The translations under genes and the position numbers were made by a program. The notes below the pieces were generated by a model. The model was given only the letters and a program-made list of their open reading frames with translations, made no database searches and was not told the origin of the DNA. Shown here in pieces: positions 18,768 through 28,090 of a stretch of 64,000 nt of DNA. How positions within the stretch are numbered: position 1 is the stretch's first letter; the number at the start of each line of letters is the position of its first letter. The DNA comes from Rippkaea orientalis PCC 8801 (GTDB lineage Bacteria > Cyanobacteriota > Cyanobacteriia > Cyanobacteriales > Microcystaceae), in contig NC_011726.1 of the NCBI RefSeq assembly GCF_000021805.1, positions 4,372,097 through 4,436,096 on the forward strand, in the 5' to 3' direction.

Positions 18768-19700
18768 CTATTTTGTAAGCGGTCTAGCAACGATAATACC
18801 CACCGCATTTTTAACATTTTGGGCATAGGTTTGTAAGTCTTGAGCAATGGTGACTTGTCCCGCAGGGGACGCATGAATAAAGGCTATATTGCCCTCAGAC
18901 GTACGATAAATTAGCCCGGTATGGGTAACATCTAATCCATCGATATTAGTAGCGATCGCAATAATATCTCCTGGCTGAAGTTTTTGATAAATAGCTTTAA
19001 TTTGGTTATGGGGAATATAATAAAGATCGAGTTGATTAAGTTGCTTTTCTCTTTCTAAAATACATTGATAATTAGCTTGATTATTGATCAATTTAGGATA
19101 TAATTTTCTATTTTTACTCATAAAAGTTAACGTCTTATCAAATTTTATTCCGCCTAATTCTGCTGTGATATTTTTAACATTACCTCGCTTTTGGTTATCG
19201 TTAATCCAATCAGAAAAGTAATGTAAACGACTACAATAACCATCGATTATCCCATTAGCATACCTTAGATCTTGTATGTTTTTGACGAAATTTTCATATT
19301 GAGTCTCTTGACGAGAAATATTCTGAGAGAGTCCTAGTACCGTTTCAACAAAAAGAACACAATCAAATTCTTTGAGAGAAATGAAGAGTTTTTCTTGTTC
19401 TGATTTATCTAGTAATCCTGCTATATAAGCTGCGCCTAAAAATTGTTCAGCAACTTTTTGCACCGTTTGTCCTAGGGATAAGTCAGAGAAATTTTGTTCT
19501 TTTAGATGACTAATAATTTGTTTAAACTCTTTTTTAGTTTTTGATTCCTCAAGACTATTTTGCTTGACTTGAGCAAGGCTATTTTGAGATCTTTTTTGAA
19601 CATACTCCAAGGATTGATCCTGGGACTGTAAAGGCAAAACATCTTGAGGAGAAATCAGGATAAACAAAGGAACTAAAACAGGTAATAAAATTTTCTTCAT
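18768..19700 (-). CDS. DUF1460 family cell-wall amidase-like protein
   Basis: NlpC/P60-related fold. The likely catalytic Cys is in KEFDCVLFVETVLGL (around residue 119) and the His in VTHTGLIYRTSEGNIAFIHA near 270. DUF1460 members are linked to N-acetylmuramoyl-L-alanine amidase activity on peptidoglycan fragments. The N-terminus from the ATG at 19700 is a clear signal peptide (MKKILLPVLVPLFILISP), so the protein acts outside the cytoplasm. The longer in-frame TTG start at 19721 would put seven residues, two of them acidic, in front of the signal and is less likely. Residues 25-80 are a charged linker. Confidence 0.78.
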   Translation of the reverse strand: MKKILLPVLVPLFILISPQDVLPLQSQDQSLEYVQKRSQNSLAQVKQNSLEESKTKKEFKQIISHLKEQNFSDLSLGQTVQKVAEQFLGAAYIAGLLDKSEQEKLFISLKEFDCVLFVETVLGLSQNISRQETQYENFVKNIQDLRYANGIIDGYCSRLHYFSDWINDNQKRGNVKNITAELGGIKFDKTLTFMSKNRKLYPKLINNQANYQCILEREKQLNQLDLYYIPHNQIKAIYQKLQPGDIIAIATNIDGLDVTHTGLIYRTSEGNIAFIHASPAGQVTIAQDLQTYAQNVKNAVGIIVARPLTK

Positions 19701-19828
19701 TTCAAATTCGCTAATCCACAATTAATTCATTTGATTTAGGGTTAAGCAGTTGTATATTATTAATCGAGCATTTCAATCTTAGAACAACAATCCTAAAATT
19801 CTACAACCGTCCCCCTAAATCTTTAGTG

Positions 19829-20377
19829 TCACTGTTGTACCACCAAAACGGCACAAGGTGAATGGTGAACCACATAATTGCTGATACTACCTAAGAATAA
19901 CTCTGCTAAACCACTTCGACCCCGACGACCAACAACAATTAAATCTGACCCCCAATTTTTGGCTAGGGAACAAATTTGTCGTCCAGGTTCGCCATAACTA
20001 TAATCAGCGGCCGCTTTTAGCCCTTCTTGAGTCGCTTCATCAGTCAGTCGTTGCAACCAAGCTTTGAGTTCCTCGGTACTTTCTTCGATAACTTTTTCCT
20101 CCAATTCGACCATTTCTTGCGAATAAATTCCCCCATAACTAATCATACCAGCATAAATGGGTAAATCAATTGAGCCGGGTATTCGTCCTTGAATACAATA
20201 GAAAATCATTAACTGGCTGTGATTCAATTTAGCTAAATTTAGGGCTTCTTCAAAGACTTTGGGTGTATCCGCTAGATAATCAACCGCGACTAAAATCTTT
20301 TGATAAGGGACGGTCGCTACTTGTGGTTCTGGGTTGGGTTGAGTCAGGGTGTCCCGACTTTCTACTTGATTGGTCAT
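19829..20377 (-). CDS. Universal stress protein (UspA family)
   Basis: Single UspA domain of 182 residues. The strand KILVAVDYLADT opens the fold, and the ATP-binding signature G-x2-G-x9-G-S is exact in GRRGRSGLAELFLGS, placing this in the ATP-binding class. The first 25 residues are a polar extension. The internal insertion EMVELEEKVIEESTEELKAW is typical of cyanobacterial members. Role: stress-related nucleotide sensor; its target is unknown. Confidence 0.9.
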   Translation of the reverse strand: MTNQVESRDTLTQPNPEPQVATVPYQKILVAVDYLADTPKVFEEALNLAKLNHSQLMIFYCIQGRIPGSIDLPIYAGMISYGGIYSQEMVELEEKVIEESTEELKAWLQRLTDEATQEGLKAAADYSYGEPGRQICSLAKNWGSDLIVVGRRGRSGLAELFLGSISNYVVHHSPCAVLVVQQ

Positions 20378-20415
20378 AGTCCCCCCATATTATAAACTCG
20401 GTTTCTACTTCTACC

Positions 20416-20443
20416 TTGACATAATTTAGCTGTTATGTATCAA
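20416..20443 (+). promoter_or_regulatory. Candidate promoter for the moaD-like gene
   Basis: A TTGACA at 20416-20421 is spaced 16 bases from TATCAA at 20438-20443. A second TTGACA (20446) and a TATAAT (20462) are also present but only 10 bases apart. The assignment is tentative. Confidence 0.3.
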
Positions 20444-20479
20444 TTTTGACAGAAAAGTTAATATAATGGAGCATTGGCA

Positions 20480-20746
20480 ATGGATCATCACGCCTTAAAC
20501 ATTCAGATTACAATTAAACTTTTTGCTGCCTATCAAGATAGTTATGGAGTCCCAGAATTACAGCGAGAATTTCCTAACCAGACAACAGTAAAAGGAGTTT
20601 TAGATAGTTTAATCCATGAACATCCTGAGTTAGAAACATGGCGAGATGTCACCCGGTTTGGCGTTAATTTTAAATTTGTTGAAGCTGATACACTACTAAA
20701 AGATGGTGATGAAGTCGTCCTTATTCCTCCGGTTAGTGGTGGGTAA
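20480..20746 (+). CDS. moaD: MoaD/ThiS-family sulfur carrier protein
   Basis: A ubiquitin-like protein of 88 residues ending in the diagnostic Gly-Gly (IPPVSGG) that becomes a thiocarboxylate and hands sulfur to molybdopterin synthase. Visible elements are IKLFAAYQDSYGV in the first strand and LLKDGDEVVLIPP before the tail. No moaE or other molybdenum-cofactor gene is nearby, so a different sulfur-transfer role (thiamine or another pathway) cannot be excluded. The ATG at 20480 has GGAG upstream; an earlier in-frame TTG (20474) adds only two residues. Confidence 0.75.
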   Translation: MDHHALNIQITIKLFAAYQDSYGVPELQREFPNQTTVKGVLDSLIHEHPELETWRDVTRFGVNFKFVEADTLLKDGDEVVLIPPVSGG

Positions 20747-20803
20747 TTTGTTGATGATCTCAATTAGCTGTTCAGCCATTAACTAAAACTACTTCAGACT
20801 TCG

Positions 20804-22330
20804 TTAATGAGGTCTTCCTAGGGTGGTAATATAGAGAACAGCTTCATCACTGGGAATGCCTAAAACTTCATTGACTTGATCATCAAAAAATCCGCCAATT
20901 CCACTGACTCCTAGGTTCAGTTCAATGGCTGCTAAATTGAGGCGTTGTCCTAAATGTCCAGCATCTAAATGTAAATAACGATAGGCGCGATCGCCATATT
21001 TTTGAACTGCTTTTTCTAAATCGGCGGTATGAAAAATTACGGCTGCTGCATCGCGTCCTAACTCTTGCCCTAAGCATAAATAATGTAATTCTTGTCGAAA
21101 ATTTTTAAAGCGAATTTGCCTTAATTCCTGAGCTTTTGGGGCATAATAATAACAGCCTTCTTCTAACCCATTGACTCCTGATACTGCAATAAAAGTCTCA
21201 ATCAAACTTAAATCAAAATAGTCGGGATCAGCGTCTAATCCTATATCTTCATAATCTTGGGCTTGATAGGTAAAATTCAACAGAGAGTTTAATTCTTCTA
21301 AGGTTAAATTAGCCCCTGTATAAGCGCGAGTTGATCGTCTTTTTAAAATCGTTTGTTCTAAATTTAAAAGATTTTCGCCCCAGTTAATAGGTTTTGTTTT
21401 AGTAGAAACTTTTAAACAAAAAGGAAAATTATATTTATCTTCTAAGTTTGATATTTCGTTGCTTAACGTTGCATCTGGTAGTCTTTCTGATATTCTAATT
21501 TCAGTTGCCTGATGGAAATAGTAGAGTAATTCTCCATCGCTAATTGAAGGATAATCTGTATGAATTTCTGAAGGTAAAGTGGTTGTTTTAAAAGATTGTG
21601 ATGGGTTTTGTTGAGGATTTAATAAATCTTTAAGAGAAATAACTGTAATTCCTGCTTCTTGATCTGGATCGAGATATAATAATTCATTAATGATGTAGTC
21701 ACTAAATCCTCCGATTAGATGGGGTCGATAATGATTAATAGCAGCAGCTAATTCAATATTTCCTAATAAATGTCCTGTATCCAGTAAAATACGCCGATAA
21801 GCTCGATCTTCATACCGCCAAGCAGATCGATAAAAAATAGCTGTTGTTATTATAGCGAGTTGAGCATCTTCTAAGTCTAAATCCCAAGCACAAGCCTCTT
21901 GTAAATTAGACCAAACATCGCTTTCCCAAAAATAAATTAAGGAATGGGTTTGCGGTTGATAATGATACAAACCCGCAGGAAGTTGAGGGGTTCCGCGAGA
22001 AATGAGATAGACTTCGGCTGGATACAGTCCTCCGGCCGAAGGGGCTGCGCGGAGATAGAGAGGTTCTCCCATGGTGGGAATTTTGGCGGTTAAACCATAA
22101 CTACAAGCTAAAAAACGGGATAAGCGTCGCCAATAGGGGGTGTGTTCATCACTGGTTGCTTTATCGGACAAATACACCGTCAGATCGTAAGAGGTTCCGA
22201 TTTTATATTGTTTAAAAACAGAAGGTTGTTTAGACCAGTCTAATCCTTGACTTTTGCGGGCAATGGTTTCTGGATGATATTTGGTTCTTTGATGATAATG
22301 GGTAGCGATCGAGGTGAGTGACTTTGACAT
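20804..22330 (-). CDS. SagB-type dehydrogenase with two nitroreductase-like domains
   Basis: A 508-residue flavin-dependent oxidoreductase of the SagB/ThcOx type. Two nitroreductase-like halves are visible: residues about 60-235 (RAAPSAGGLYPAEVYLISRG, then HLLGNIELAAAINHYRP) and 330-508 (LKRRSTRAYTGANLTLEEL, then HLDAGHLGQRLNLAAIELNL and GVSGIGGFFDDQVNEVLG). In other systems SagB enzymes oxidise azolines in ribosomal peptides. No cyclodehydratase (YcaO) or precursor peptide is nearby, so it probably has another role. Stand-alone double-domain forms are common in cyanobacteria; substrate unknown. Confidence 0.85.
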   Translation of the reverse strand: MSKSLTSIATHYHQRTKYHPETIARKSQGLDWSKQPSVFKQYKIGTSYDLTVYLSDKATSDEHTPYWRRLSRFLACSYGLTAKIPTMGEPLYLRAAPSAGGLYPAEVYLISRGTPQLPAGLYHYQPQTHSLIYFWESDVWSNLQEACAWDLDLEDAQLAIITTAIFYRSAWRYEDRAYRRILLDTGHLLGNIELAAAINHYRPHLIGGFSDYIINELLYLDPDQEAGITVISLKDLLNPQQNPSQSFKTTTLPSEIHTDYPSISDGELLYYFHQATEIRISERLPDATLSNEISNLEDKYNFPFCLKVSTKTKPINWGENLLNLEQTILKRRSTRAYTGANLTLEELNSLLNFTYQAQDYEDIGLDADPDYFDLSLIETFIAVSGVNGLEEGCYYYAPKAQELRQIRFKNFRQELHYLCLGQELGRDAAAVIFHTADLEKAVQKYGDRAYRYLHLDAGHLGQRLNLAAIELNLGVSGIGGFFDDQVNEVLGIPSDEAVLYITTLGRPH

Positions 22331-22566
22331 AAATGTTCTGAAATGACTGCGGTTCTATGTTTAATTTTAATCCCTTTTATTCCTTTGTTAGCGTGAGTTA
22401 GGGAAACTTGATTTTCTGAGCAGCAACAGACACATTTTTAACGATACCAAGCCCTCTTTAAAATGCTGATATTATTCTCATAAACAGGATTTAGTATTAA
22501 AATCTTTCTAAACTGTGTTAACATAGCCTAATCCCATTAAACTTGATTAATTTATCTGTATCTGTT

Positions 22567-22776
22567 ATGAATAGTCATGATTTAGCCAAATACATTGAAG
22601 CCCATGAGGGAATTACCAAACCTTGGTTATTAATTCAATTAAGACTTAAAAAAATACAAGAAAATCGAGATAAAATGTCAGAACAAGAATATTTAACTCA
22701 TATTGAAAGTTTACATCAAGATTTAATGAAATTGGGGGAATGGTGGGTTGGAATTGAAGATGAAGTTTTTCAGTAG
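22567..22776 (+). CDS. Small protein of unknown function (69 aa)
   Basis: Soluble helical protein with the core NSHDLAKYIEAHEGITKPWLLIQLRLKKIQ and a tryptophan-rich C-terminus (LGEWWVGIEDEVFQ), written here in parts. I do not recognise a family. The ATG at 22567 is preferred over a TTG at 22543; no clear ribosome-binding site precedes either. The gene is isolated and divergent from its left neighbour. Confidence 0.5.
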   Translation: MNSHDLAKYIEAHEGITKPWLLIQLRLKKIQENRDKMSEQEYLTHIESLHQDLMKLGEWWVGIEDEVFQ

Positions 22777-22832
22777 ATAGGCACTTCAATTCCTCACCCC
22801 GTTGATTCGTGTATCCTAAAGGGAATTACTCC

Positions 22833-23660
22833 TTAAATAGCTGAAGTTTGACGAATGACGTAATGTTGTTCAGGCACAGGATAAGCATCTCCTAATGTTT
22901 CTCGAATGGCTTTATTCGTATCAAAATAAACTTGCCAATAATGATCATTATGGCAATAGGGACGAACCGCTAAAACCGGACCTGCCAGATTAAATTCTAA
23001 GATCTCAATTTCAGGGGAAGGATGATCAATAACGTTAGGAATTTGACTAACGGTTGCTTTGAGTCGGTTAATGGCTTCCCCATAGTTAACACTGTGATTG
23101 AGTTGGGCAACTAAATCAACACGACGATAGGGATTAGCCGTAAAGTTTTGAATGTTATCAGCAAAAATTTTGTTATTTCCGATAATATTTCTGACATTAT
23201 CTATGGTATTGATGCTCGTCACAAATAGACCAATTTCTTCAACCGTTCCGGTTACTCCACCCGCGCAAACAAAGTCACCGACACTAAAGGGACGAAAGAT
23301 AACTAAAAAGATTCCGGCTGCGAAATTGGCTAATAATCCGCCCCAAGCTGCCCCAATGGCAACCCCGGCTGCTGCTAACAAAGCAGCAAAGGAAGTGGTT
23401 TCAATGCCAAAATAACCGAGAATAGCAACAATTAAGACAATTTTTAAGCCAATGCCTAGGAAATTGTTAACATAGGCAATGAGTGTCGGTTCAATGTTTT
23501 GTTTTTTAAGAACTTTTGCGAGTAAATTGACCCCTTTGGTAATTAACCATTGACCAATCACCCACAATAAAATTGCGCCAATGAGTTTTAGACCAAATCC
23601 CGTGACTTGGGTTTTCAGGGTTTCAATCACCACGTTGACTTGTACTGGTACTGCATCCAT
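22833..23660 (-). CDS. Small mechanosensitive ion channel (MscS family)
   Basis: A 275-residue MscS-type channel that opens under membrane tension. Three membrane segments lie in the first 110 residues: LKLIGAILLWVIGQWLITKG, then GLKIVLIVAILGYFGI, then the pore helix rich in Ala and Gly (FAALLAAAGVAIGAAWGG). The pore helix is followed by FRPFSVGDFVCAGGVTGTVEEI, the start of the cytoplasmic beta domain, and the C-terminal alpha/beta domain. Length and order match the three-helix E. coli MscS. Confidence 0.92.
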   Translation of the reverse strand: MDAVPVQVNVVIETLKTQVTGFGLKLIGAILLWVIGQWLITKGVNLLAKVLKKQNIEPTLIAYVNNFLGIGLKIVLIVAILGYFGIETTSFAALLAAAGVAIGAAWGGLLANFAAGIFLVIFRPFSVGDFVCAGGVTGTVEEIGLFVTSINTIDNVRNIIGNNKIFADNIQNFTANPYRRVDLVAQLNHSVNYGEAINRLKATVSQIPNVIDHPSPEIEILEFNLAGPVLAVRPYCHNDHYWQVYFDTNKAIRETLGDAYPVPEQHYVIRQTSAI

Positions 23661-23814
23661 TGCTTTAATTATCCGTAATATTTGTTAACAGTTTTTAACC
23701 TTTAAGCGAGGTTATTTACGGGGAATAATAGCATAATTAAGAAGATTTAATTTATTTTAAAATGTTTTTTAGAGTTTAGTAAATAGGTATCGATATAGCG
23801 AGTTTTAGGACTAT

Positions 23815-24756
23815 TTATCTAACCAAGGGGATAGTCATAGTTCCTTCACTGACTAAGACAGAAGACCCACCAACGCGAATTTCTCTAATCTCTCCCTGGT
23901 GTTTTTCCACCGCTACCTCAAGAATACTGGGTCGTCCCATTTCCAACCCCTGTTCAATGCGCCACTGTAATGTCCCTTCGGTTAAGGGATGACGGAGGGC
24001 TAAATATGCGCCGAATGCCGTCGCTGCTGACCCTGTAGCGGGATCTTCGGTAATTCCCATGGCCGGCGCAAACATCCGCGATCGCAGATGAGTTCCTTCG
24101 GTTTCAGGATCGTCACAAAAGACGTACATGGCTGAAGCCCAAGCCTTTCCTAAGATGTGTTGCCAGCGATCGCGGTTAAAATTGATTCGCCCTAAGGCCG
24201 TTCGATTTTGCAAGGGAATCAACAGAAAAGGAACGCCACAGGATACCCCTTGAGGACTGTATTGATCCTCCCTAAAATCGGTTATTTCTAAGCCCAAAAT
24301 TTCAGCTAATTCCTGAATACTTGGGGCATCATTTTTTACCTCTGGTAATTGGGCTGCTTGGAGTTCTGTATAGACGGGTTTTCCTTGTTTAATTTTAATT
24401 GTAACTGGGACTAATCCTACCCCTTCTTCAAAAATAATAGAGAGATCTGTATCCGGTTCTTCAGGTTGGTCAATTTCACCAAGATAGCTTAATAGATAAG
24501 CAGTTCCCACGGTGGGATGACCCGCAAAAGGTAGTTCAACTTTAGGGGTAAAAATTCTGAGTTTGCGCGTTCCTTTAGAGGTTTCTGGAGGAAGAACAAA
24601 GACCGTTTCTGATAAGTTAAATTCTGCTGCGACTTTTTGCATTTGTTCATCGGTCAATCCTTGGGCTTTGGGAAAAACCGCTAAGGGATTTCCGCCAAAG
24701 ATTTGATCGGTAAAAACATCAAGGGTATAAAACTTATATTGTTGAGTGAGGTTCAT
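23815..24756 (-). CDS. PhzF-family isomerase/epimerase
   Basis: PhzF-like fold of 313 residues with two similar halves. The catalytic glutamate is in FNLSETVFVLPP (Glu50 from this start), and the conserved second-half motif is DPATGSAATAFGAYL. The family includes the phenazine enzyme PhzF, but most members, probably including this one, are uncharacterised isomerases; no phenazine genes are near. The start MNLTQQYKFYTLDVFTDQIF matches family N-termini. A longer GTG start at 24801 would overlap the upstream glycosyltransferase by 17 bases and is possible. Confidence 0.85.
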   Translation of the reverse strand: MNLTQQYKFYTLDVFTDQIFGGNPLAVFPKAQGLTDEQMQKVAAEFNLSETVFVLPPETSKGTRKLRIFTPKVELPFAGHPTVGTAYLLSYLGEIDQPEEPDTDLSIIFEEGVGLVPVTIKIKQGKPVYTELQAAQLPEVKNDAPSIQELAEILGLEITDFREDQYSPQGVSCGVPFLLIPLQNRTALGRINFNRDRWQHILGKAWASAMYVFCDDPETEGTHLRSRMFAPAMGITEDPATGSAATAFGAYLALRHPLTEGTLQWRIEQGLEMGRPSILEVAVEKHQGEIREIRVGGSSVLVSEGTMTIPLVR

Positions 24757-24784
24757 CGGTTTATTTTGACTGTTGTTGACGATA

Positions 24785-26038
24785 TTAAGGTGAGTTATCA
24801 CTTAACTTATGACTGGTATTATAGGTCGTCAGCAAGATTTGTTCATAACGTTCTCCCATGCGTTTCCAAGTATATTCATTTTCGATCAAAGTTCGACCAT
24901 TAATTGAGAGTTTTTCCCGCAATTTAGGCTGTTCAAACAGACGACCAATCGCATAAACATATTCATCAATTTCATTAGCTCTCATCGCACACAAAGGGAC
25001 TCCTGTGCCATCAACAGATAACCCTTCTAACCCATAATCACTAGCCACTAAAGGAGTTCCCGTTGCTAAAGCCTGAAGGGTTCTTATTTTAGTTCCCATG
25101 CTTTTACGAAGGGGAATGACGCAAACAGTAGCCCAATGGAGATATTCAATCATTGAAGAAACTGGTCCGGTTACTTTAATCCCTGGATATTCTCCTAATT
25201 CTAATACTTCATGAACAGGACGAATCCCCACTAATTCTAATATACTTTCTGGATAACGTTGACGGATTTTAGGAAAGACTTCTAAACTAAAAAACCGCGC
25301 TGCATCAATATTCGCTGGTTTATCCATTGCCCCAATAAAAATAATGCGTTGTCCTCCTGAATTGGCAGGACGTTTAGGAAAAACAGATAAATCTAAACCG
25401 TTGGGAACAACGGTAATCGGCGTTTCTAATTTTAAATTTTTGAGTAATTTTTGTTCAGTTTGAGTCGCTGTAACAATGGCAGAAAATTTACTACAATAGT
25501 GTTTTTCGTAGCGACGTAATAGCGGTAAATTAATTTGATTTCGCAAACCAGATTCCCCAGAGTGGTTTTCTCTTTGATGTTTGTAAACACCCCATAGTGA
25601 CCGATGAATATTAATAACAGTAGGTAACTTTTTTTGCCATTCAGGACGGATATAAATCTCGCCATTATTACCTTCACAGGTTAATAAATCGAATTGTCCT
25701 GAGTCAATTTCTTGATCTAAATATTCTTGAAGTTTCAGAGAATAGTGGGATAGTAATTTTGGGGGGGTTCCCTGCTGAAAAAACACTCCTAACCGTTTGG
25801 CTTTTTCTAAAAATCTAGGAGAAGTCGTTTCTTGGGTAACATCAGGAAAGATAATACAGTTAGGGATTTCCTGTTTTAAACTTGCTATATCTTCTTCAAG
25901 GACTTCATCAGATGCTTGGGTCACGAAGGTAATATCATGACGCTGATTGAGATATTTGAGAAAAGAAAAAGTTCTCATCTGGGTCTTTCCTTCCAGGGGA
26001 GGATAGGGAAAAGCACAGGAGAGTATAAGAATCTTCAT
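24785..26038 (-). CDS. Glycosyltransferase family 4
   Basis: GT-B fold enzyme of 417 residues. The N-terminal domain opens MKILILSCAFPYPPLEGKTQ. The C-terminal donor-binding domain has VVPNGLDLSVFP, RIIFIGAMDKPANIDAARFF and a late EX7E-type stretch (PLRKSMGTKIRTLQALATGT, then PLVASDYGLEGL). The sequence resembles the exopolysaccharide GT4 enzymes found with PEP-CTERM/exosortase systems, and a PEP-CTERM phytase is encoded at 31145, but the link is inference. The end lies close to the PhzF-like gene, so the two are probably co-transcribed. Confidence 0.85.
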   Translation of the reverse strand: MKILILSCAFPYPPLEGKTQMRTFSFLKYLNQRHDITFVTQASDEVLEEDIASLKQEIPNCIIFPDVTQETTSPRFLEKAKRLGVFFQQGTPPKLLSHYSLKLQEYLDQEIDSGQFDLLTCEGNNGEIYIRPEWQKKLPTVINIHRSLWGVYKHQRENHSGESGLRNQINLPLLRRYEKHYCSKFSAIVTATQTEQKLLKNLKLETPITVVPNGLDLSVFPKRPANSGGQRIIFIGAMDKPANIDAARFFSLEVFPKIRQRYPESILELVGIRPVHEVLELGEYPGIKVTGPVSSMIEYLHWATVCVIPLRKSMGTKIRTLQALATGTPLVASDYGLEGLSVDGTGVPLCAMRANEIDEYVYAIGRLFEQPKLREKLSINGRTLIENEYTWKRMGERYEQILLTTYNTSHKLSDNSP

Positions 26039-26080
26039 CCGCGATCGCTGATATATAGATACTTAATTAATTTTAGCAGT

Positions 26081-26431
26081 TCAATGACTCATTCCTAAAA
26101 TGACACTCGCTAAAATCGTTACAGCGGCCGTTACTAAAACCCCTAAAGAGACGTTTAATTGCTGTTTATTGGCTTCTTGAAAGGCTTGTATTTGTTGCCG
26201 ATTAGCCTCTATTTGCTGTTTATTGGCTTCTTGAAAGGCCTCTAGTTTTTCTTGGGATACTTTTTGATAAAGTTCTAATTTTTCAGCTAATAATTTCGCC
26301 TCTAACTTGGCTTCTTCTCGATAAAGTTCGAGTTTTTCTGATAATAGCTGATTATCTTGGTCAACTTTAATGACTTTATTCTCTAGGCTATCAAGTTTAT
26401 CAATAATTGTTTGAAATTCTCGTTCTGTCAT
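26081..26431 (-). CDS. Coiled-coil protein with C-terminal membrane anchor (unknown function)
   Basis: The 116 residues form a long charged coiled coil (about 1-88) containing two AFQEANKQQ repeats separated by IEANRQQIQ, then one hydrophobic segment (VSLGVLVTAAVTILASVILG) ending in MSH. It should be a tail-anchored protein with the coil in the cytoplasm. The same plan is seen in the 87-residue protein at 42028. I know of no defined function. It is a separate unit from the glycosyltransferase, 42 bases away. Confidence 0.6.
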   Translation of the reverse strand: MTEREFQTIIDKLDSLENKVIKVDQDNQLLSEKLELYREEAKLEAKLLAEKLELYQKVSQEKLEAFQEANKQQIEANRQQIQAFQEANKQQLNVSLGVLVTAAVTILASVILGMSH

Positions 26432-26815
26432 GGGAACTGACTACAGAAGTTTTGACAATTCTAACAAATACTATACTCCCAAAGTCAAATCGATATGCTA
26501 GACTAAATCTAGCTGCTGCGTTGGTGACTGCCAATAAAGTTTTTTGATCTATGCTTTGTAAGTTTAGGGAACCAACAGCCTTTTTGTGGTAGTAGACCGA
26601 GCTTGTACTCGGAAACAGAAACAACAGGAGTTAGTACCCACCTGGTGAAACCAGGTCATAAACTGAGGTAAAACGGCGCAGCAGTTCTTATCTAACCACT
26701 CACTGAACCTCATTAATGTCAGCATTTCAAGACATTCGAGATTTTTTCTTGCACAATCGCAATCCTTAAGATAACCTGATATTAAACAAACCCTAACTAT
26801 TTTTAGGTTTAGGCA
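26432..26815. other. Intergenic region with two tight hairpins, possible structured RNA
   Basis: No convincing protein gene. Two neighbouring perfect stem-loops occur: CCGAG/CTCGG (26597-26612) and ACCTGGT-GAA-ACCAGGT (26640-26656). The segment 26570-26730 is richer in G and C than most gaps here. A non-coding RNA or a leader of the M16 gene is possible, but I match it to no known RNA family. Confidence 0.35.
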
Positions 26816-28090
26816 TTGGTACAACTGATAGACCGCTTCAAAACCGTTCCTTATCCGGCTAATCTTATTCAATTAGACCACGGGTTAACCCTTATCCATC
26901 AGTATCAACCAGCAACCCCTGTGGCAGTTGTTGACGTATGGGTAAAAGCAGGAACTATTGTCGAACCCGATAATTGGTCAGGAATGGCTCACTTTTTAGA
27001 ACACATGATCTTTAAAGGAAGCAAGCGAGTTTTGCCAGGAATTTTTGATCAGATGATCGAAAATAGTGGAGGAATGGCCAATGCGGCCACCAGCTATGAT
27101 TATGCCCACTTTTTCCTGACAACGGCCGCGGAATATTTACCGGATACCCTACCCTATTTAGCTGAGATTCTTCTTCATGCGGAGATTCCCGATGAGGAAT
27201 TTGTTCGAGAACGGGATGTCGTATTAGAAGAAATTCGGTCTTGTTATGATGACCCTGACTGGTTAGCTTTTCAAAGTCTTTGTGAGAGTTTATATCAACG
27301 CCATCCCTACGGTAGATCGATTTTAGGTCACGAAAGTCAATTATTGCAACATTCTCCCCATCAAATGCGATGTTTTCATCGAACCCATTACCAACCCGAT
27401 AAGATGACCGTGGTCGTGGTAGGAAATCTCCAAGAAGAAGTCGTTTTAAAGTTAGTTAATCAGGAATTTGGGGAATTTAGTGCCCCTTCAGAATGTCCCC
27501 CCATCCAAACATTGGCCGAACCCCCCTTACTCGAAGTTCGACGAACCCAGATGTATCTCCCTCGATTAGAACAAGCAAGGTTATTAATGGGTTGGATAGG
27601 GCCTGGAGTCGATTGCCTTGAAGATGGCTTTGGGTTAGACTTAATATCAGCAATCTTAGGCGTTGGGCGATCGTCGCGTTTGGTTCAACAATTACGAGAA
27701 CAAAAGCATTTAGTTTTGGATGTAGAAAGTAGCTTCTCCTTACAACGGGACTCTAGTCTATTTACCATTGCGGCCTGGTTAGACCCCCAAGATTTAGAGA
27801 TAGTAGAACAGTTAATCTTAGACAACTTAATGGAATTACAAGTTAAACCCGTCACCGAAGAAGAATTAGAACGGGGAAAACGGCTACTGTGTCATGATTA
27901 TATCTTTTCGACGGAAACTCCTGGACAATTAGCGGGATTATATGGGTATTATCAGACCATTGCGTCGGCCGAAGTTTCTTTGTCCTATCCTCGCATTATT
28001 GAACAATTTTCCGCTAAGGATTTACAAAGAATTGCGGATCAATATCTGTCTCCTGAACGGTATGCTATTACAGTAATGCAACCATGTTAA
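26816..28090 (+). CDS. M16-family zinc metallopeptidase, catalytic member
   Basis: Pitrilysin/processing-peptidase family protein of 424 residues. The inverted zinc motif HxxEH is intact as HFLEH (His59, Glu62, His63). The distal ligand region is RERDVVLEEIRSCYDD, and the C-terminal half has the usual LGVGRSSRLVQQLREQKHL substrate-binding stretch. The start must be a non-ATG codon: an in-frame TAG lies at 26810, and TTG at 26816 gives the expected N-terminus (FKTVPYPANLIQLDHGLTLI). It pairs with the inactive M16 protein at 29590; together they resemble the alpha/beta pairs of bacterial and mitochondrial processing peptidases. Confidence 0.9.
   Translation: MVQLIDRFKTVPYPANLIQLDHGLTLIHQYQPATPVAVVDVWVKAGTIVEPDNWSGMAHFLEHMIFKGSKRVLPGIFDQMIENSGGMANAATSYDYAHFFLTTAAEYLPDTLPYLAEILLHAEIPDEEFVRERDVVLEEIRSCYDDPDWLAFQSLCESLYQRHPYGRSILGHESQLLQHSPHQMRCFHRTHYQPDKMTVVVVGNLQEEVVLKLVNQEFGEFSAPSECPPIQTLAEPPLLEVRRTQMYLPRLEQARLLMGWIGPGVDCLEDGFGLDLISAILGVGRSSRLVQQLREQKHLVLDVESSFSLQRDSSLFTIAAWLDPQDLEIVEQLILDNLMELQVKPVTEEELERGKRLLCHDYIFSTETPGQLAGLYGYYQTIASAEVSLSYPRIIEQFSAKDLQRIADQYLSPERYAITVMQPC

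Noticed and set aside
26564-26872. 102-residue minus-strand frame crossing the M16 start
   Set aside because: It runs antisense into the M16 N-terminus and through the two hairpins; the composition is not protein-like.
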